6,673 nucleotides of DNA from Eubacteriales bacterium. GTDB taxonomy: Bacteria; Bacillota; Clostridia; Christensenellales; SZUA-584. The stretch is from positions 1-6,673 of the forward strand of contig JAQTSP010000145.1 in NCBI GenBank assembly GCA_028711205.1, given 5' to 3'. Below are positions 1-5,411 of the stretch, piece after piece; the first letter of the stretch is position 1; each line of letters begins with the position of its first letter. The translations under genes were made by a program, and so were the position numbers. The notes beneath the pieces were generated by a model. That model saw only the letters and a program-made list of their open reading frames with translations, was not told where the DNA came from and did no database searches.

Positions 1-393
1 CCCAAAAAGCATGGCCCGAAGCAGCAGCGGAACGACGAGCGCGCCGCCAAACGTTGCCGGTTCTCCAAAGCAGAACATGCAGGCATAGATCGCGCCCGCG
101 AACACAAACGACGTGACATAGAACGCGCATGTGTTTTTTAAAAAACCTTTCTCGTGTCTTGTGTAGTAAGCGACGGCACACATGAGAAGGCTCACTGCGA
201 CCTTGACACCGGCGGATACGGCGATCCCTTCCGCGCCGAAAACCACGCACGCATAAACGCCGCCGACCGCGGCGCTGCAGACAAACCTTGCCCATTTGAC
301 CTTCGCTTTTGTGAACCGCGACGCAAAAAGAACGATGAGCAGATTGATCATAAAATTGTCGAGAAAAACAAACTCGATATATACCTTCTGCAA
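1..393 (-). CDS. spoIIGA: Sporulation sigma-E factor processing peptidase SpoIIGA, N-terminal membrane part (partial, cut at left edge)
   Basis: SpoIIGA is the membrane-anchored aspartic protease that cleaves pro-sigma-E to active sigma-E in the mother cell after asymmetric septation. The frame is open for 131 codons to the window edge, so only the membrane domain is visible. The N-terminus QKVYIEFVFLDNFMINLLIV matches the family pattern of an aromatic/acidic 'xxYxExxFLxNFxxN' start. Hydrophobic segments lie at about residues 5-24, 36-53, 58-77, 86-107 and from 115, agreeing with the five-helix domain of the family. FLKNTCAFYVTSFVFAGAI (84-102) resembles the conserved segment before the last helix. 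The protease domain lies outside the window (B. subtilis SpoIIGA is about 309 aa). The chosen start is TTG at 393: AGGTG (401-405) sits 7 nt upstream, an in-frame TAA lies further upstream, and no ATG or GTG fits. In many genomes sigE follows; that cannot be checked here. Family call is confident, exact start moderately so. Confidence 0.87.
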   Translation of the reverse strand, partial: MQKVYIEFVFLDNFMINLLIVLFASRFTKAKVKWARFVCSAAVGGVYACVVFGAEGIAVSAGVKVAVSLLMCAVAYYTRHEKGFLKNTCAFYVTSFVFAGAIYACMFCFGEPATFGGALVVPLLLRAMLFG

Positions 394-422
394 CCCAAAG
401 CACCTTTTTATTTGATGTGCAT

Positions 423-457
423 ATTATATTATTACTGTATATTGATATATTGTAGAA
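423..457 (-). promoter_or_regulatory. Candidate spoIIGA promoter with a Spo0A-box-like site
   Basis: On the minus strand a perfect TATAAT (plus 423-428) lies about 30 nt upstream of the spoIIGA TTG start. No good -35 hexamer is found at 16-18 bp. About 22 bp upstream is TTGTAGAA (plus strand 450-457), one mismatch from the Spo0A-box core TTGTCGAA. In B. subtilis the spoIIG promoter is sigma-A dependent, has an abnormally long -35/-10 spacing, and is activated by Spo0A bound over the -35 region. The layout here is compatible with that. The region is AT-rich, so the match could be chance. Confidence 0.35.
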
Positions 458-496
458 CTGCGTTTATAAAAAAAAATTATAATGGCGAAACCATCA

Positions 497-528
497 AAAA
501 AACTGCCGTATCGTATGGGCAGTTTTTT
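497..528 (-). terminator. Rho-independent terminator after the VOC-diguanylate cyclase unit (possibly bidirectional)
   Basis: AAAAAACTGCC (497-507) and GGCAGTTTTTT (518-528) form an 11-bp perfect inverted repeat with a 10-nt loop. Read on the minus strand, the hairpin begins about 38 nt after the diguanylate cyclase stop codon and ends in a run of T. Because the stem is A/T-flanked on both sides it would also work on plus-strand transcripts, but no plus-strand gene precedes it. It separates the upstream unit from the spoIIGA promoter region. Confidence 0.8.
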
Positions 529-565
529 ACGTTTCGTTGGGGATTTGGGTAAACATTGCGGCAGA

Positions 566-1597
566 TTATTTGTCGGCCTCTTTATCCTCGTACATCCGTT
601 TGTCGGCAAGCGCGATCAGGTCTTTTGGCGATTCGCATTCGGATCTTTTGGCATAGCCGCGGCTGACCGATATGTGAAAATCCAAAAGGCGCTTGCATTT
701 TTGTGTTTGTTCAATCCTGTCCAAAATCGCGCGCGCGCTTTCGATCGTCGCGCCTGTCAGCACCACCAAAAACTCGTCTCCGCCATATCGTATGACAAAA
801 TCGTCTTCGCGCATGTTTTCCTTGATGCATGCCGCCGTATTGCGCAGCACGATATCCCCGACGATATGCCCATATTCATCATTGAGCTTCTTGAATTTAT
901 CAACGTCGATCATGATCATGATATAATCGATTTTTTTTGTATGATACAATGATTCCGCATAGTTTATGACCATGTCAAGAACGCCCCGGCTCAGCACACG
1001 GGTCAGATCATCCTTGATCGAGCCGCGCAAAAACTTATCGTGCATCTGGTTATATTTTTTTAACATAAATATCATAAAATAAGCGATCAATATTATTGCC
1101 ACAATGAATGCCACCGACTTATAGATCATTATAGGCACATCGGATACGACAGGCGCTGTAACAATGGAATAAACCGTCAGCGCGATGATCACCGCAAGGT
1201 AAGCCATGTGCACTATCTTTTGCGTTTTGCCGGAAAAAACCATCATCACCGCCAGCATGACGATCACCGCTATGTACGGCGTACTCTCAGAGATACCGCC
1301 GGTAATATACCAGTTGATAGGTATAAAGAAAAAACATATATATACAAAATAGACCAGGCTGGCACTATTGCGTGATATTACCTTGAATTGCTGCAGCAAA
1401 AATGCCGCCGCGATGCAGATCAGAACGCTGATAAACAAATACAGGGACATCAGCTCCGTAACGAGTATTGCCGTTAATATGGCGGCGATCAGTATACCCG
1501 CCGCGCTCATTATCATGACCAGCCCCTGAATCTTATCCTGTGTCGATTCATATTGATGCTTTTTATACATGTCAAGCAGCATTTTTTCACTGTCCAT
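566..1597 (-). CDS. Membrane-bound diguanylate cyclase (six-helix N-terminus plus GGDEF domain)
   Basis: A 343-residue protein predicted to make cyclic di-GMP from two GTP at the inner face of the membrane. Hydrophobic segments at about 24-46, 50-69, 81-99, 106-122, 130-148 and 159-180 form a six-helix MASE-like sensory region, followed by a short linker and a C-terminal GGDEF domain (about 195-340). Visible motifs are DDLTRVLSRG (196-205), DVDKFKKLNDEYGH (231-244), an intact GGDEF signature (272-276), and REDD (263-266) exactly five residues before it. The last is the RxxD inhibitory I-site, so product feedback inhibition is expected. No EAL, HD-GYP or PAS domain is present. The start is ATG at 1597 because AAAGGAGA (1604-1611) lies 6 nt upstream; a longer in-frame extension to 1678 would overlap the preceding gene and lacks such support. 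It begins 13 nt after the VOC-protein stop codon, so the two are probably co-transcribed. The signal sensed by the membrane part is unknown. Confidence 0.93.
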   Translation of the reverse strand: MDSEKMLLDMYKKHQYESTQDKIQGLVMIMSAAGILIAAILTAILVTELMSLYLFISVLICIAAAFLLQQFKVISRNSASLVYFVYICFFFIPINWYITGGISESTPYIAVIVMLAVMMVFSGKTQKIVHMAYLAVIIALTVYSIVTAPVVSDVPIMIYKSVAFIVAIILIAYFMIFMLKKYNQMHDKFLRGSIKDDLTRVLSRGVLDMVINYAESLYHTKKIDYIMIMIDVDKFKKLNDEYGHIVGDIVLRNTAACIKENMREDDFVIRYGGDEFLVVLTGATIESARAILDRIEQTQKCKRLLDFHISVSRGYAKRSECESPKDLIALADKRMYEDKEADK

Positions 1598-1610
1598 TAC
1601 GTATCTCCTT

Positions 1611-2087
1611 TCATACCCATAAAAACCGCATAACCGCCCTGAGAGGCACGCCGGCCTTTTCGGCGATGCCGGGCACACTCAGCCCCGAATCATACAGCCG
1701 CCGGCAAAAACACCGCATGCTTTCTCCAAGCTCAACAATATTGCCGTCCGGATCGTAGAACCGTATCGTCTTTTGTCCCCAGGTCTCTTCCGCCACATCA
1801 TGCAAAAGAGCGATACCGTGTTCTTTCAGCCTTTTGACATCACCGTCAAAATCGCCCGTCTCAAAGCATATTTCGATATTCTTGTTTGGCGCATGATGAT
1901 ATCTTTCGCCCAGCGCCCGGGTAATCGGATAAGCGTCTTTGAGCTCCCATATCGCGAGAGCACAATCAAACGAAACGCAGTTGCCGAAATCATACCGGAT
2001 GCTCTGACATAGCACATCGGTATAAAAAGCTTTCATCTTTTCAAATTTGTCTGTGATCAAAACCGTTGAATGGAAATCGATATCCAA
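1611..2087 (-). CDS. VOC-superfamily (glyoxalase/bleomycin-resistance fold) protein with helix-turn-helix-like C-terminal tail
   Basis: A 158-residue protein of the vicinal oxygen chelate fold. The first half has the typical FHSTVLITDKFEKMKAFYTDVL opening (residues 5-26). The second half ends with FYDPDGNIVELGE (110-122), the usual end of a VOC domain, with H6, E72 and E119 as plausible metal ligands. One domain of this kind normally dimerises to make two metal sites; the substrate cannot be told from sequence. After the VOC core, residues 128-157 (SGLSVPGIAEKAGVPLRAV within it) read like a small helix-turn-helix of the 'G-hydrophobic-S-xx-xIAxxxGVP' type, which plain glyoxalase-like proteins lack. 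The start is TTG at 2087, with AGGGG 4 nt upstream at 2092-2096; no ATG or GTG in frame fits the conserved N-terminus. It leads a two-gene unit with the diguanylate cyclase. Family call is good, function unassigned. Confidence 0.82.
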   Translation of the reverse strand: MDIDFHSTVLITDKFEKMKAFYTDVLCQSIRYDFGNCVSFDCALAIWELKDAYPITRALGERYHHAPNKNIEICFETGDFDGDVKRLKEHGIALLHDVAEETWGQKTIRFYDPDGNIVELGESMRCFCRRLYDSGLSVPGIAEKAGVPLRAVMRFLWV

Positions 2088-2107
2088 AACACCCCTGTCT
2101 TTCTAAT

Positions 2108-2150
2108 GATAGTATAAAGCATTTTTTCGATATAAGATAGTATTTTTTCG
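2108..2150. repeat. Interleaved pair of direct repeats upstream of the VOC-diguanylate cyclase unit
   Basis: GATAGTAT occurs at 2108-2115 and 2136-2143, and ATTTTTTCG at 2121-2129 and 2142-2150. Read on the minus strand this is CGAAAAAATACTATC, then TTATAT, then CGAAAAAATgctttATACTATC: two copies of a composite element, the second with five extra bases between its halves. It sits 21-63 bp upstream of the VOC start codon and overlaps a possible -10 (TATACT, plus 2111-2116). No good -35 is seen at normal spacing. It could be a tandem operator or activator site. Confidence 0.5.
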
Positions 2151-2167
2151 GCATATCGGGTGACGCC

Positions 2168-2641
2168 TTAAAGCATTACTGAAGAGATTTTAAAAGTGCC
2201 GCCCTCAATCGTGATGACACCCACAGACGGGTGCTTTCCGCGGGGCTCGCCAAGGCTGCCCGGATTATACAGCACCACGCCCTCACAGAGGCGCTCTGCC
2301 GGTACATGCGTATGCCCGAAAAGCGCGATATCCGCGCCCTTTTCCTGTGCATACAGCCCGAGGCGCAAGAGCGACGTCTTAACGCCCTGCCTGTGTCCGT
2401 GCACCGCCAGTATCTTTTTTCCCTCTGCCCTGAAAATGATCTCGTGCTTTGCCACAGAATAGACATCGCAGTTTCCCCTGACGGAGTAGACCTTCTTGTT
2501 CGTCAGCTTCTTAATATATTCGACGTCCTTCGTATAGTCACCGAGGTGGACGATACAATCAACATCGCCGAACCTGACAAGCGCTTTTTCGATATTGGTC
2601 TTGTTGCCGTGCGTGTCGCTCATCACAAGTATTTTTTTCAT
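2168..2641 (-). CDS. ysnB: YsnB/YfcE/MJ0936-family metallophosphoesterase
   Basis: A 157-residue single-domain calcineurin-like phosphoesterase, the usual length for the MJ0936/YfcE family of dinuclear-metal phosphodiesterases. Metal-binding motifs appear in order: D9-x-H11 (SDTHGN), G34-D35, G56-N57-C58-D59, H81 in VHGH and GHTH (109-112). NPGSLGEPRG (126-135) near the end is another family hallmark. Members hydrolyse model phosphodiesters in vitro, and the physiological substrate is generally unknown. It is the last gene of the gerM-rph-rdgB operon; ysnB follows ysnA in the corresponding B. subtilis cluster. Only 6 nt separate the rdgB stop from this ATG and no strong Shine-Dalgarno lies at normal distance, so initiation probably depends on translation of rdgB. 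No clear intrinsic terminator follows: the weak GGCGT/ATGCC hairpin at about 2150-2167 is followed by A on the transcript. Confidence 0.92.
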   Translation of the reverse strand: MKKILVMSDTHGNKTNIEKALVRFGDVDCIVHLGDYTKDVEYIKKLTNKKVYSVRGNCDVYSVAKHEIIFRAEGKKILAVHGHRQGVKTSLLRLGLYAQEKGADIALFGHTHVPAERLCEGVVLYNPGSLGEPRGKHPSVGVITIEGGTFKISSVML

Positions 2642-2647
2642 AAGCCG

Positions 2648-3229
2648 CTACTGCTCCGTCAGCTTTTGTTTGAGCGCTAAAAGCGCCCGCGATCTGTGGC
2701 TGATGCTGTTTTTGACATCCGCCGGAAGCTGTGCCATGGTTTGTCCATATTCGCTCACAAAAAAAAGCGGGTCGTATCCGAAACCACCCTGCCCGCTCTT
2801 TTCCCCGGTGATGACGCCGCAGACCTCGCCGCGCGCGGTCAGTATGCCGCCGCCCGAGGCCAGCGCCATCGCGCAGACGAACTTCGCGCGGCGGTCGGTC
2901 TTGCCTGCCATCTCGCGAAGAAGTTTGTCGTTGTTCTCATCGTCCGCCGCTCCTTCTCCCGCGTACCTGGCCGAATAGATACCCGGCGCGCCGCCAAGCG
3001 CATCCACGCACAGCCCCGAATCGTCCGCGAGCGTATCGCACCCGGACAGCCTCGCGGCTTCTTTCGCCTTCTTTATGGCGTTTTCCTCAAAGCTCTGCCC
3101 GTCCTCTATGACATCAAGTGTGAGCCCTGCATCCTTCAGCGATAATATCTCGTCGTAAAAACCGCCGAGTATTGCTTTGATCTCACCCGCTTTTCCTTCA
3201 TTGTTCGTCGCAATGATCAGCTTTTTCAT
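2648..3229 (-). CDS. rdgB: dITP/XTP pyrophosphatase (RdgB/HAM1/YsnA family)
   Basis: A 193-residue cytoplasmic enzyme predicted to hydrolyse non-canonical purine nucleoside triphosphates (dITP, XTP, ITP) to the monophosphate and pyrophosphate, keeping them out of DNA and RNA. The N-terminal IIATNNEGKAGEI (5-17) holds the TNN phosphate-binding motif. SFEENA (46-51), ADDSGLCVDALGG (68-80), PGIYSARYAG (82-91), GGFGYDPLF (148-156) and SHR (177-179) are all family signatures, and length is normal. The ATG at 3229 is chosen because the protein then begins with the canonical beta strand; the frame runs further upstream only through the rph gene. The start overlaps the rph stop codon as ATGA (4 nt), which strongly suggests translational coupling. 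Confidence 0.96.
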   Translation of the reverse strand: MKKLIIATNNEGKAGEIKAILGGFYDEILSLKDAGLTLDVIEDGQSFEENAIKKAKEAARLSGCDTLADDSGLCVDALGGAPGIYSARYAGEGAADDENNDKLLREMAGKTDRRAKFVCAMALASGGGILTARGEVCGVITGEKSGQGGFGYDPLFFVSEYGQTMAQLPADVKNSISHRSRALLALKQKLTEQ

Positions 3230-3942
3230 GCTTGTCCCAATTCCCTTTGCTGAATTTTTGCTATCGTTTGCACCGCTTCCACCGCGTATTCGAGGAGCGT
3301 ATCGAACTCGCGGCGCGTGACCGGCCGTTTTTCTCCCGTACACTGCACCTCGATAATACCACCGCCGTGCGACATGACCACGTTCATGTCGGCGTCTGCC
3401 GCGCTGTCCTCGCTGTAGCACAGGTCGCAGAGCAGGTCATCTCCGACGATGCCGCAGCTGACCGCCGCCACGCCGTCTGTCAGCGGAGACCTTTGTATCA
3501 GCCCCTCTTTCATCATCTTTCTGATGCACAGCTCAAGCGCGACATACGCGCCCGTGATACCGGCCGTGCGCGTACCGCCGTCCGAATCGATCACATCGCA
3601 GTCGATATTGATCGTGTATCCGCCAATCGCCTTTAAGTCAAAGACGCTGCGCAAAGAGCGCCCAACGAGACGGCCTATCTCGGTGCTCCTGCCGTCCGGG
3701 CGCTTTGTTTCTCTCGGTTTTCGCTGCGGCGTGCTTGCGGGAAGCATCGCGTATTCCGCGGTGAGCCACCCTTTGTCCGTACCTTCAAGAAAAGGCGGCA
3801 CACCGGCCGTCACCATCGCCGTGCACAGCACCCGCGTGTTTCCCCACTCGATCAGTGCCGAGCCGTGCGCATTTTTCATAAAAGATTTGGTGATACGTAT
3901 CTCCCGCAGCTCTTTTTGGCGCCGGCCGTCTGCTCTTATCAT
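3226..3942 (-). CDS. rph: Ribonuclease PH
   Basis: A 238-residue phosphate-dependent 3'-to-5' exoribonuclease that trims tRNA 3' ends and releases nucleoside diphosphates; the family forms a hexameric ring. The N-terminus RADGRRQKELR (3-13) is the usual opening. R85 in RPDGRSTEIGRLVGRSLR matches the arginine needed for hexamer assembly. SDGGTRTAGITGAYVAL (120-136) holds the phosphate-binding GGTRTA. D179 and D185 in YSEDSAADADMNVV match the acidic metal-binding residues, and IIEVQCTGE (196-204) is the conserved core strand. Length is typical, so the enzyme is probably intact. The start is the only in-frame ATG after the gerM stop, 15 nt downstream of it, preceded by an AAGGGA Shine-Dalgarno. 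Its last codons overlap the rdgB start. Confidence 0.97.
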   Translation of the reverse strand: MIRADGRRQKELREIRITKSFMKNAHGSALIEWGNTRVLCTAMVTAGVPPFLEGTDKGWLTAEYAMLPASTPQRKPRETKRPDGRSTEIGRLVGRSLRSVFDLKAIGGYTINIDCDVIDSDGGTRTAGITGAYVALELCIRKMMKEGLIQRSPLTDGVAAVSCGIVGDDLLCDLCYSEDSAADADMNVVMSHGGGIIEVQCTGEKRPVTRREFDTLLEYAVEAVQTIAKIQQRELGQA

Positions 3943-3957
3943 GCGTATGTTTCCCTT

Positions 3958-4917
3958 CTATTCCAGCGTATTGACGTACCCGGCATACGCCATCGTCGTC
4001 TTCGATGTATCCATATATTCCTCTCCATCTACCAGTATACGCACAACATCGATATTGTCAAACTGCATCAGCGTTAAAATCAGGCATTTTTTCAGCATTT
4101 CCTCTTTCTGCGTATCATCGCTGATCGTTGTAAAATCACCCGACAACTCGACAGTCGCAATACCGGCATCGTCGACCTCGACGCTGAGCAGTTCCGTGCC
4201 TTCGGGAAACAGGTCTTTTAATCCGCCGTCGCCCGGCCCTTTTAAAAGCTCGTTCATCGCGGCAAACGCGTCCGCCTCGCCGCCGACATATTTCGTGACG
4301 GGTACGATGACCGTTTCATCGGCGTTCACAAAATACAGCATGATCTTCGACGCGTTCTCAATGTCGCCCGAAGACAGCGCGCTCACCACATTCAGGTCAA
4401 ACGCACTGAACCCGGAGCTTAAGTCCGTACCGTTTGGCAGCGTGCCGTCCGTGCCCGCCTGTTCGATGAACACGGTATCGACCGTCACGAACTCGGTCAG
4501 CGTGTTGACAAGCGCGACGATCTTGTTCATTTCGCCCACCGCATCGTCCGCGCTGATCGCGCCTTCGGAAAGCTGTATCGTCGCGACACCGTCTACGATA
4601 TTCAGCGATATCGTCGTCCCCTCGGCCAGTATCGGATTGAGCCCCATATACGCCATATCCGCGTCCGTGTTTGGGTCGGCGATCAGCTCACTCACCGCGG
4701 CGGCGCCGATACCCTCGACCCACGCGATCTCTTTCATCACCGGCACGATATATCCGAAATCGTCTTCAAGATACAGCACCGTTTCTCTCATATTCGTATC
4801 CGACATGTTGGCCGCCGGAATCTCTTCATACGGTTCTTCGTCTTTGTCGCCGCCGCACGCGGCAAAGCCGAGCAACATAATGAAGGCGACAAGCGCCACC
4901 AGTATTTTTTTAAGCAT
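3958..4917 (-). CDS. gerM: GerM-type lipoprotein with two GerMN domains
   Basis: A 319-residue secreted lipoprotein. Residues 1-20 are a signal peptide (KK, then LVALVAFIMLLGF) ending in a lipobox FAAC, with C21 as the lipidated cysteine, followed by an acidic linker. Two related regions, about 45-155 and 190-302, each show the GerMN pattern: LYLEDDFGYIVPVMKEI and MLYFVNADETVIVPVTKYV as first strands, an ELI/ELLKGP helix, then a 'GIATVELSG' type strand (GVATIQLSEG in the first copy). GerM in B. subtilis has the same lipoprotein-plus-two-GerMN plan; it is made in the mother cell and affects sporulation and germination, with links to peptidoglycan and engulfment complexes. The gene heads the gerM-rph-rdgB-ysnB operon. 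The start is ATG 4917 with GGGGAGGA 7 nt upstream. The promoter must lie in the 149-bp divergent region; I see no convincing sigma-A or sigma-E hexamer pair on this strand. A generic GerMN protein outside sporulation cannot be excluded. Confidence 0.9.
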   Translation of the reverse strand: MLKKILVALVAFIMLLGFAACGGDKDEEPYEEIPAANMSDTNMRETVLYLEDDFGYIVPVMKEIAWVEGIGAAAVSELIADPNTDADMAYMGLNPILAEGTTISLNIVDGVATIQLSEGAISADDAVGEMNKIVALVNTLTEFVTVDTVFIEQAGTDGTLPNGTDLSSGFSAFDLNVVSALSSGDIENASKIMLYFVNADETVIVPVTKYVGGEADAFAAMNELLKGPGDGGLKDLFPEGTELLSVEVDDAGIATVELSGDFTTISDDTQKEEMLKKCLILTLMQFDNIDVVRILVDGEEYMDTSKTTMAYAGYVNTLE

Positions 4918-4999
4918 ATCAATTCCTCCCCAAAATCCTCTTTTTATAAATATATTAGGGCAGTGATTCGTATATGATTACAGCTCTATTAATTTATCG

Positions 5000-5028
5000 T
5001 TGACATGCATCGGTATTCTATGTATAAT
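5000..5028 (+). promoter_or_regulatory. Consensus sigma-A promoter of the padR unit
   Basis: TTGACA (5000-5005) and TATAAT (5023-5028) are separated by exactly 17 bp, a perfect vegetative sigma-A promoter. Transcription would start near 5035, giving a leader of about 30 nt before the padR ATG. Such a strong core promoter suggests the unit is normally held down by a repressor, consistent with the palindromic sites laid over it. Confidence 0.85.
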
Positions 5029-5050
5029 AATACCTAGATTTTCTATGTAT
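5009..5050. promoter_or_regulatory. Probable PadR operator: cluster of CTATGTAT-like half-sites over the promoter
   Basis: CTATGTAT at 5018-5025 faces ATACCTAG at 5030-5037 across a 4-bp spacer. The 20-bp site is two-fold symmetric at 16 of 20 positions and covers the -10 element and the predicted start site. A third copy, CTATGTAT at 5043-5050, lies just before the Shine-Dalgarno, and a weaker one (ATCGGTAT, 5009-5016) lies between -35 and -10. TTCTATGTAT is a perfect 10-bp direct repeat 25 bp apart (5016-5025 and 5041-5050). PadR proteins commonly bind dyads in their own promoters, so autorepression is the simplest reading. Assignment to this PadR is inference. Confidence 0.6.
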
Positions 5051-5066
5051 CAAAAAGGAGGCTGCC

Positions 5067-5411
5067 ATGTTAAAAATCAGCAAGAGCCTGTTGTCGGGCT
5101 CTACCGCGCTTTTGGTACTGCATCTGATCAGCACGCGCGACATGTACGGCTATGAAATCGTGGGAGAGCTGGAAGCCCGGTCAAAAAATGTATTTTCCTT
5201 AAAGGAAGGAACGCTCTATCCCGTGCTGCACGGGCTTGAAAAGGACGGGTTTGTCACATCGTATTTAAGTATGCAGCAAAGCGGAAAGCAACGTAAATAT
5301 TACCGCATTACCAAAAAAGGCGGCGCCGCGCTGCTGCAAAAAAAGGCTGAGTGGAAAACCTTTTCTTCGGCCGTCGATCATGTGATTGGAGAATTTTGCC
5401 ATGCTGAATAA
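5067..5411 (+). CDS. PadR-family transcriptional regulator
   Basis: A 114-residue DNA-binding protein of the short PadR subfamily (about 105-120 aa): a winged helix-turn-helix domain plus one C-terminal dimerisation helix. Signatures are the opening LLSGSTALLVLHLI (8-21), MYGYEIVGEL (26-35), FSLKEGTLYPVLHGLEKDG (43-61, recognition helix region) and RKYYRITKKG (76-85, the wing). PadR proteins usually repress their own unit and a neighbouring membrane protein and are released by small ligands or envelope-active compounds; the ligand is not predictable here. The start is ATG 5067 with AAGGAGG (5055-5061) 5 nt upstream. The stop overlaps the next gene's start by 11 nt, so regulator and membrane protein are one translationally linked unit. 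It diverges from the gerM operon. Confidence 0.94.
   Translation: MLKISKSLLSGSTALLVLHLISTRDMYGYEIVGELEARSKNVFSLKEGTLYPVLHGLEKDGFVTSYLSMQQSGKQRKYYRITKKGGAALLQKKAEWKTFSSAVDHVIGEFCHAE

Noticed and set aside
727..757. Alternating CG run (possible Z-DNA or regulatory tract)
   Set aside because: It is short and within coding sequence for Ala/Arg codons in the GGDEF domain; codon usage suffices as explanation.
905..932. ATCATGATCATGAT repeat/palindrome
   Set aside because: It lies inside the GGDEF domain and encodes the hydrophobic beta strand IMIMID, which explains it as coding sequence.
154..952. Plus-strand open frames at 154-552 and 482-952
   Set aside because: They are antisense to spoIIGA and to the GGDEF domain, have no Shine-Dalgarno or family motif, and one runs through the terminator hairpin.
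1598..1678. 27-residue N-terminal extension of the diguanylate cyclase frame
   Set aside because: It overlaps the end of the VOC gene in another frame, while ATG 1597 has a strong AAAGGAGA site at 6 nt.
2150..2167. Possible terminator after the ysnB-type gene
   Set aside because: The GGCGT/ATGCC stem is only 5 bp with a G-U pair and is followed by A, not U, on the minus-strand transcript.
3230..3421. 64-residue N-terminal extension of RdgB
   Set aside because: It would lie entirely within rph in another frame, is Arg/Gly-rich, and the family starts at the MKKLIIATNN segment.
3449..4966. A 505-codon open frame on the plus strand
   Set aside because: It lies antisense across rph and the gerM-like gene, both with clear family motifs on the minus strand. 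Its translation is Ser/Pro/Ile-rich without recognisable domains, as expected from a stop-poor antisense frame.
4936..5000. Sigma-E or sigma-A promoter for the gerM operon on the minus strand
   Set aside because: CATATACGAAT and TATATT/TATAAA strings are present, but none pairs with a credible -35 at normal spacing, and AT-rich matches are expected by chance.
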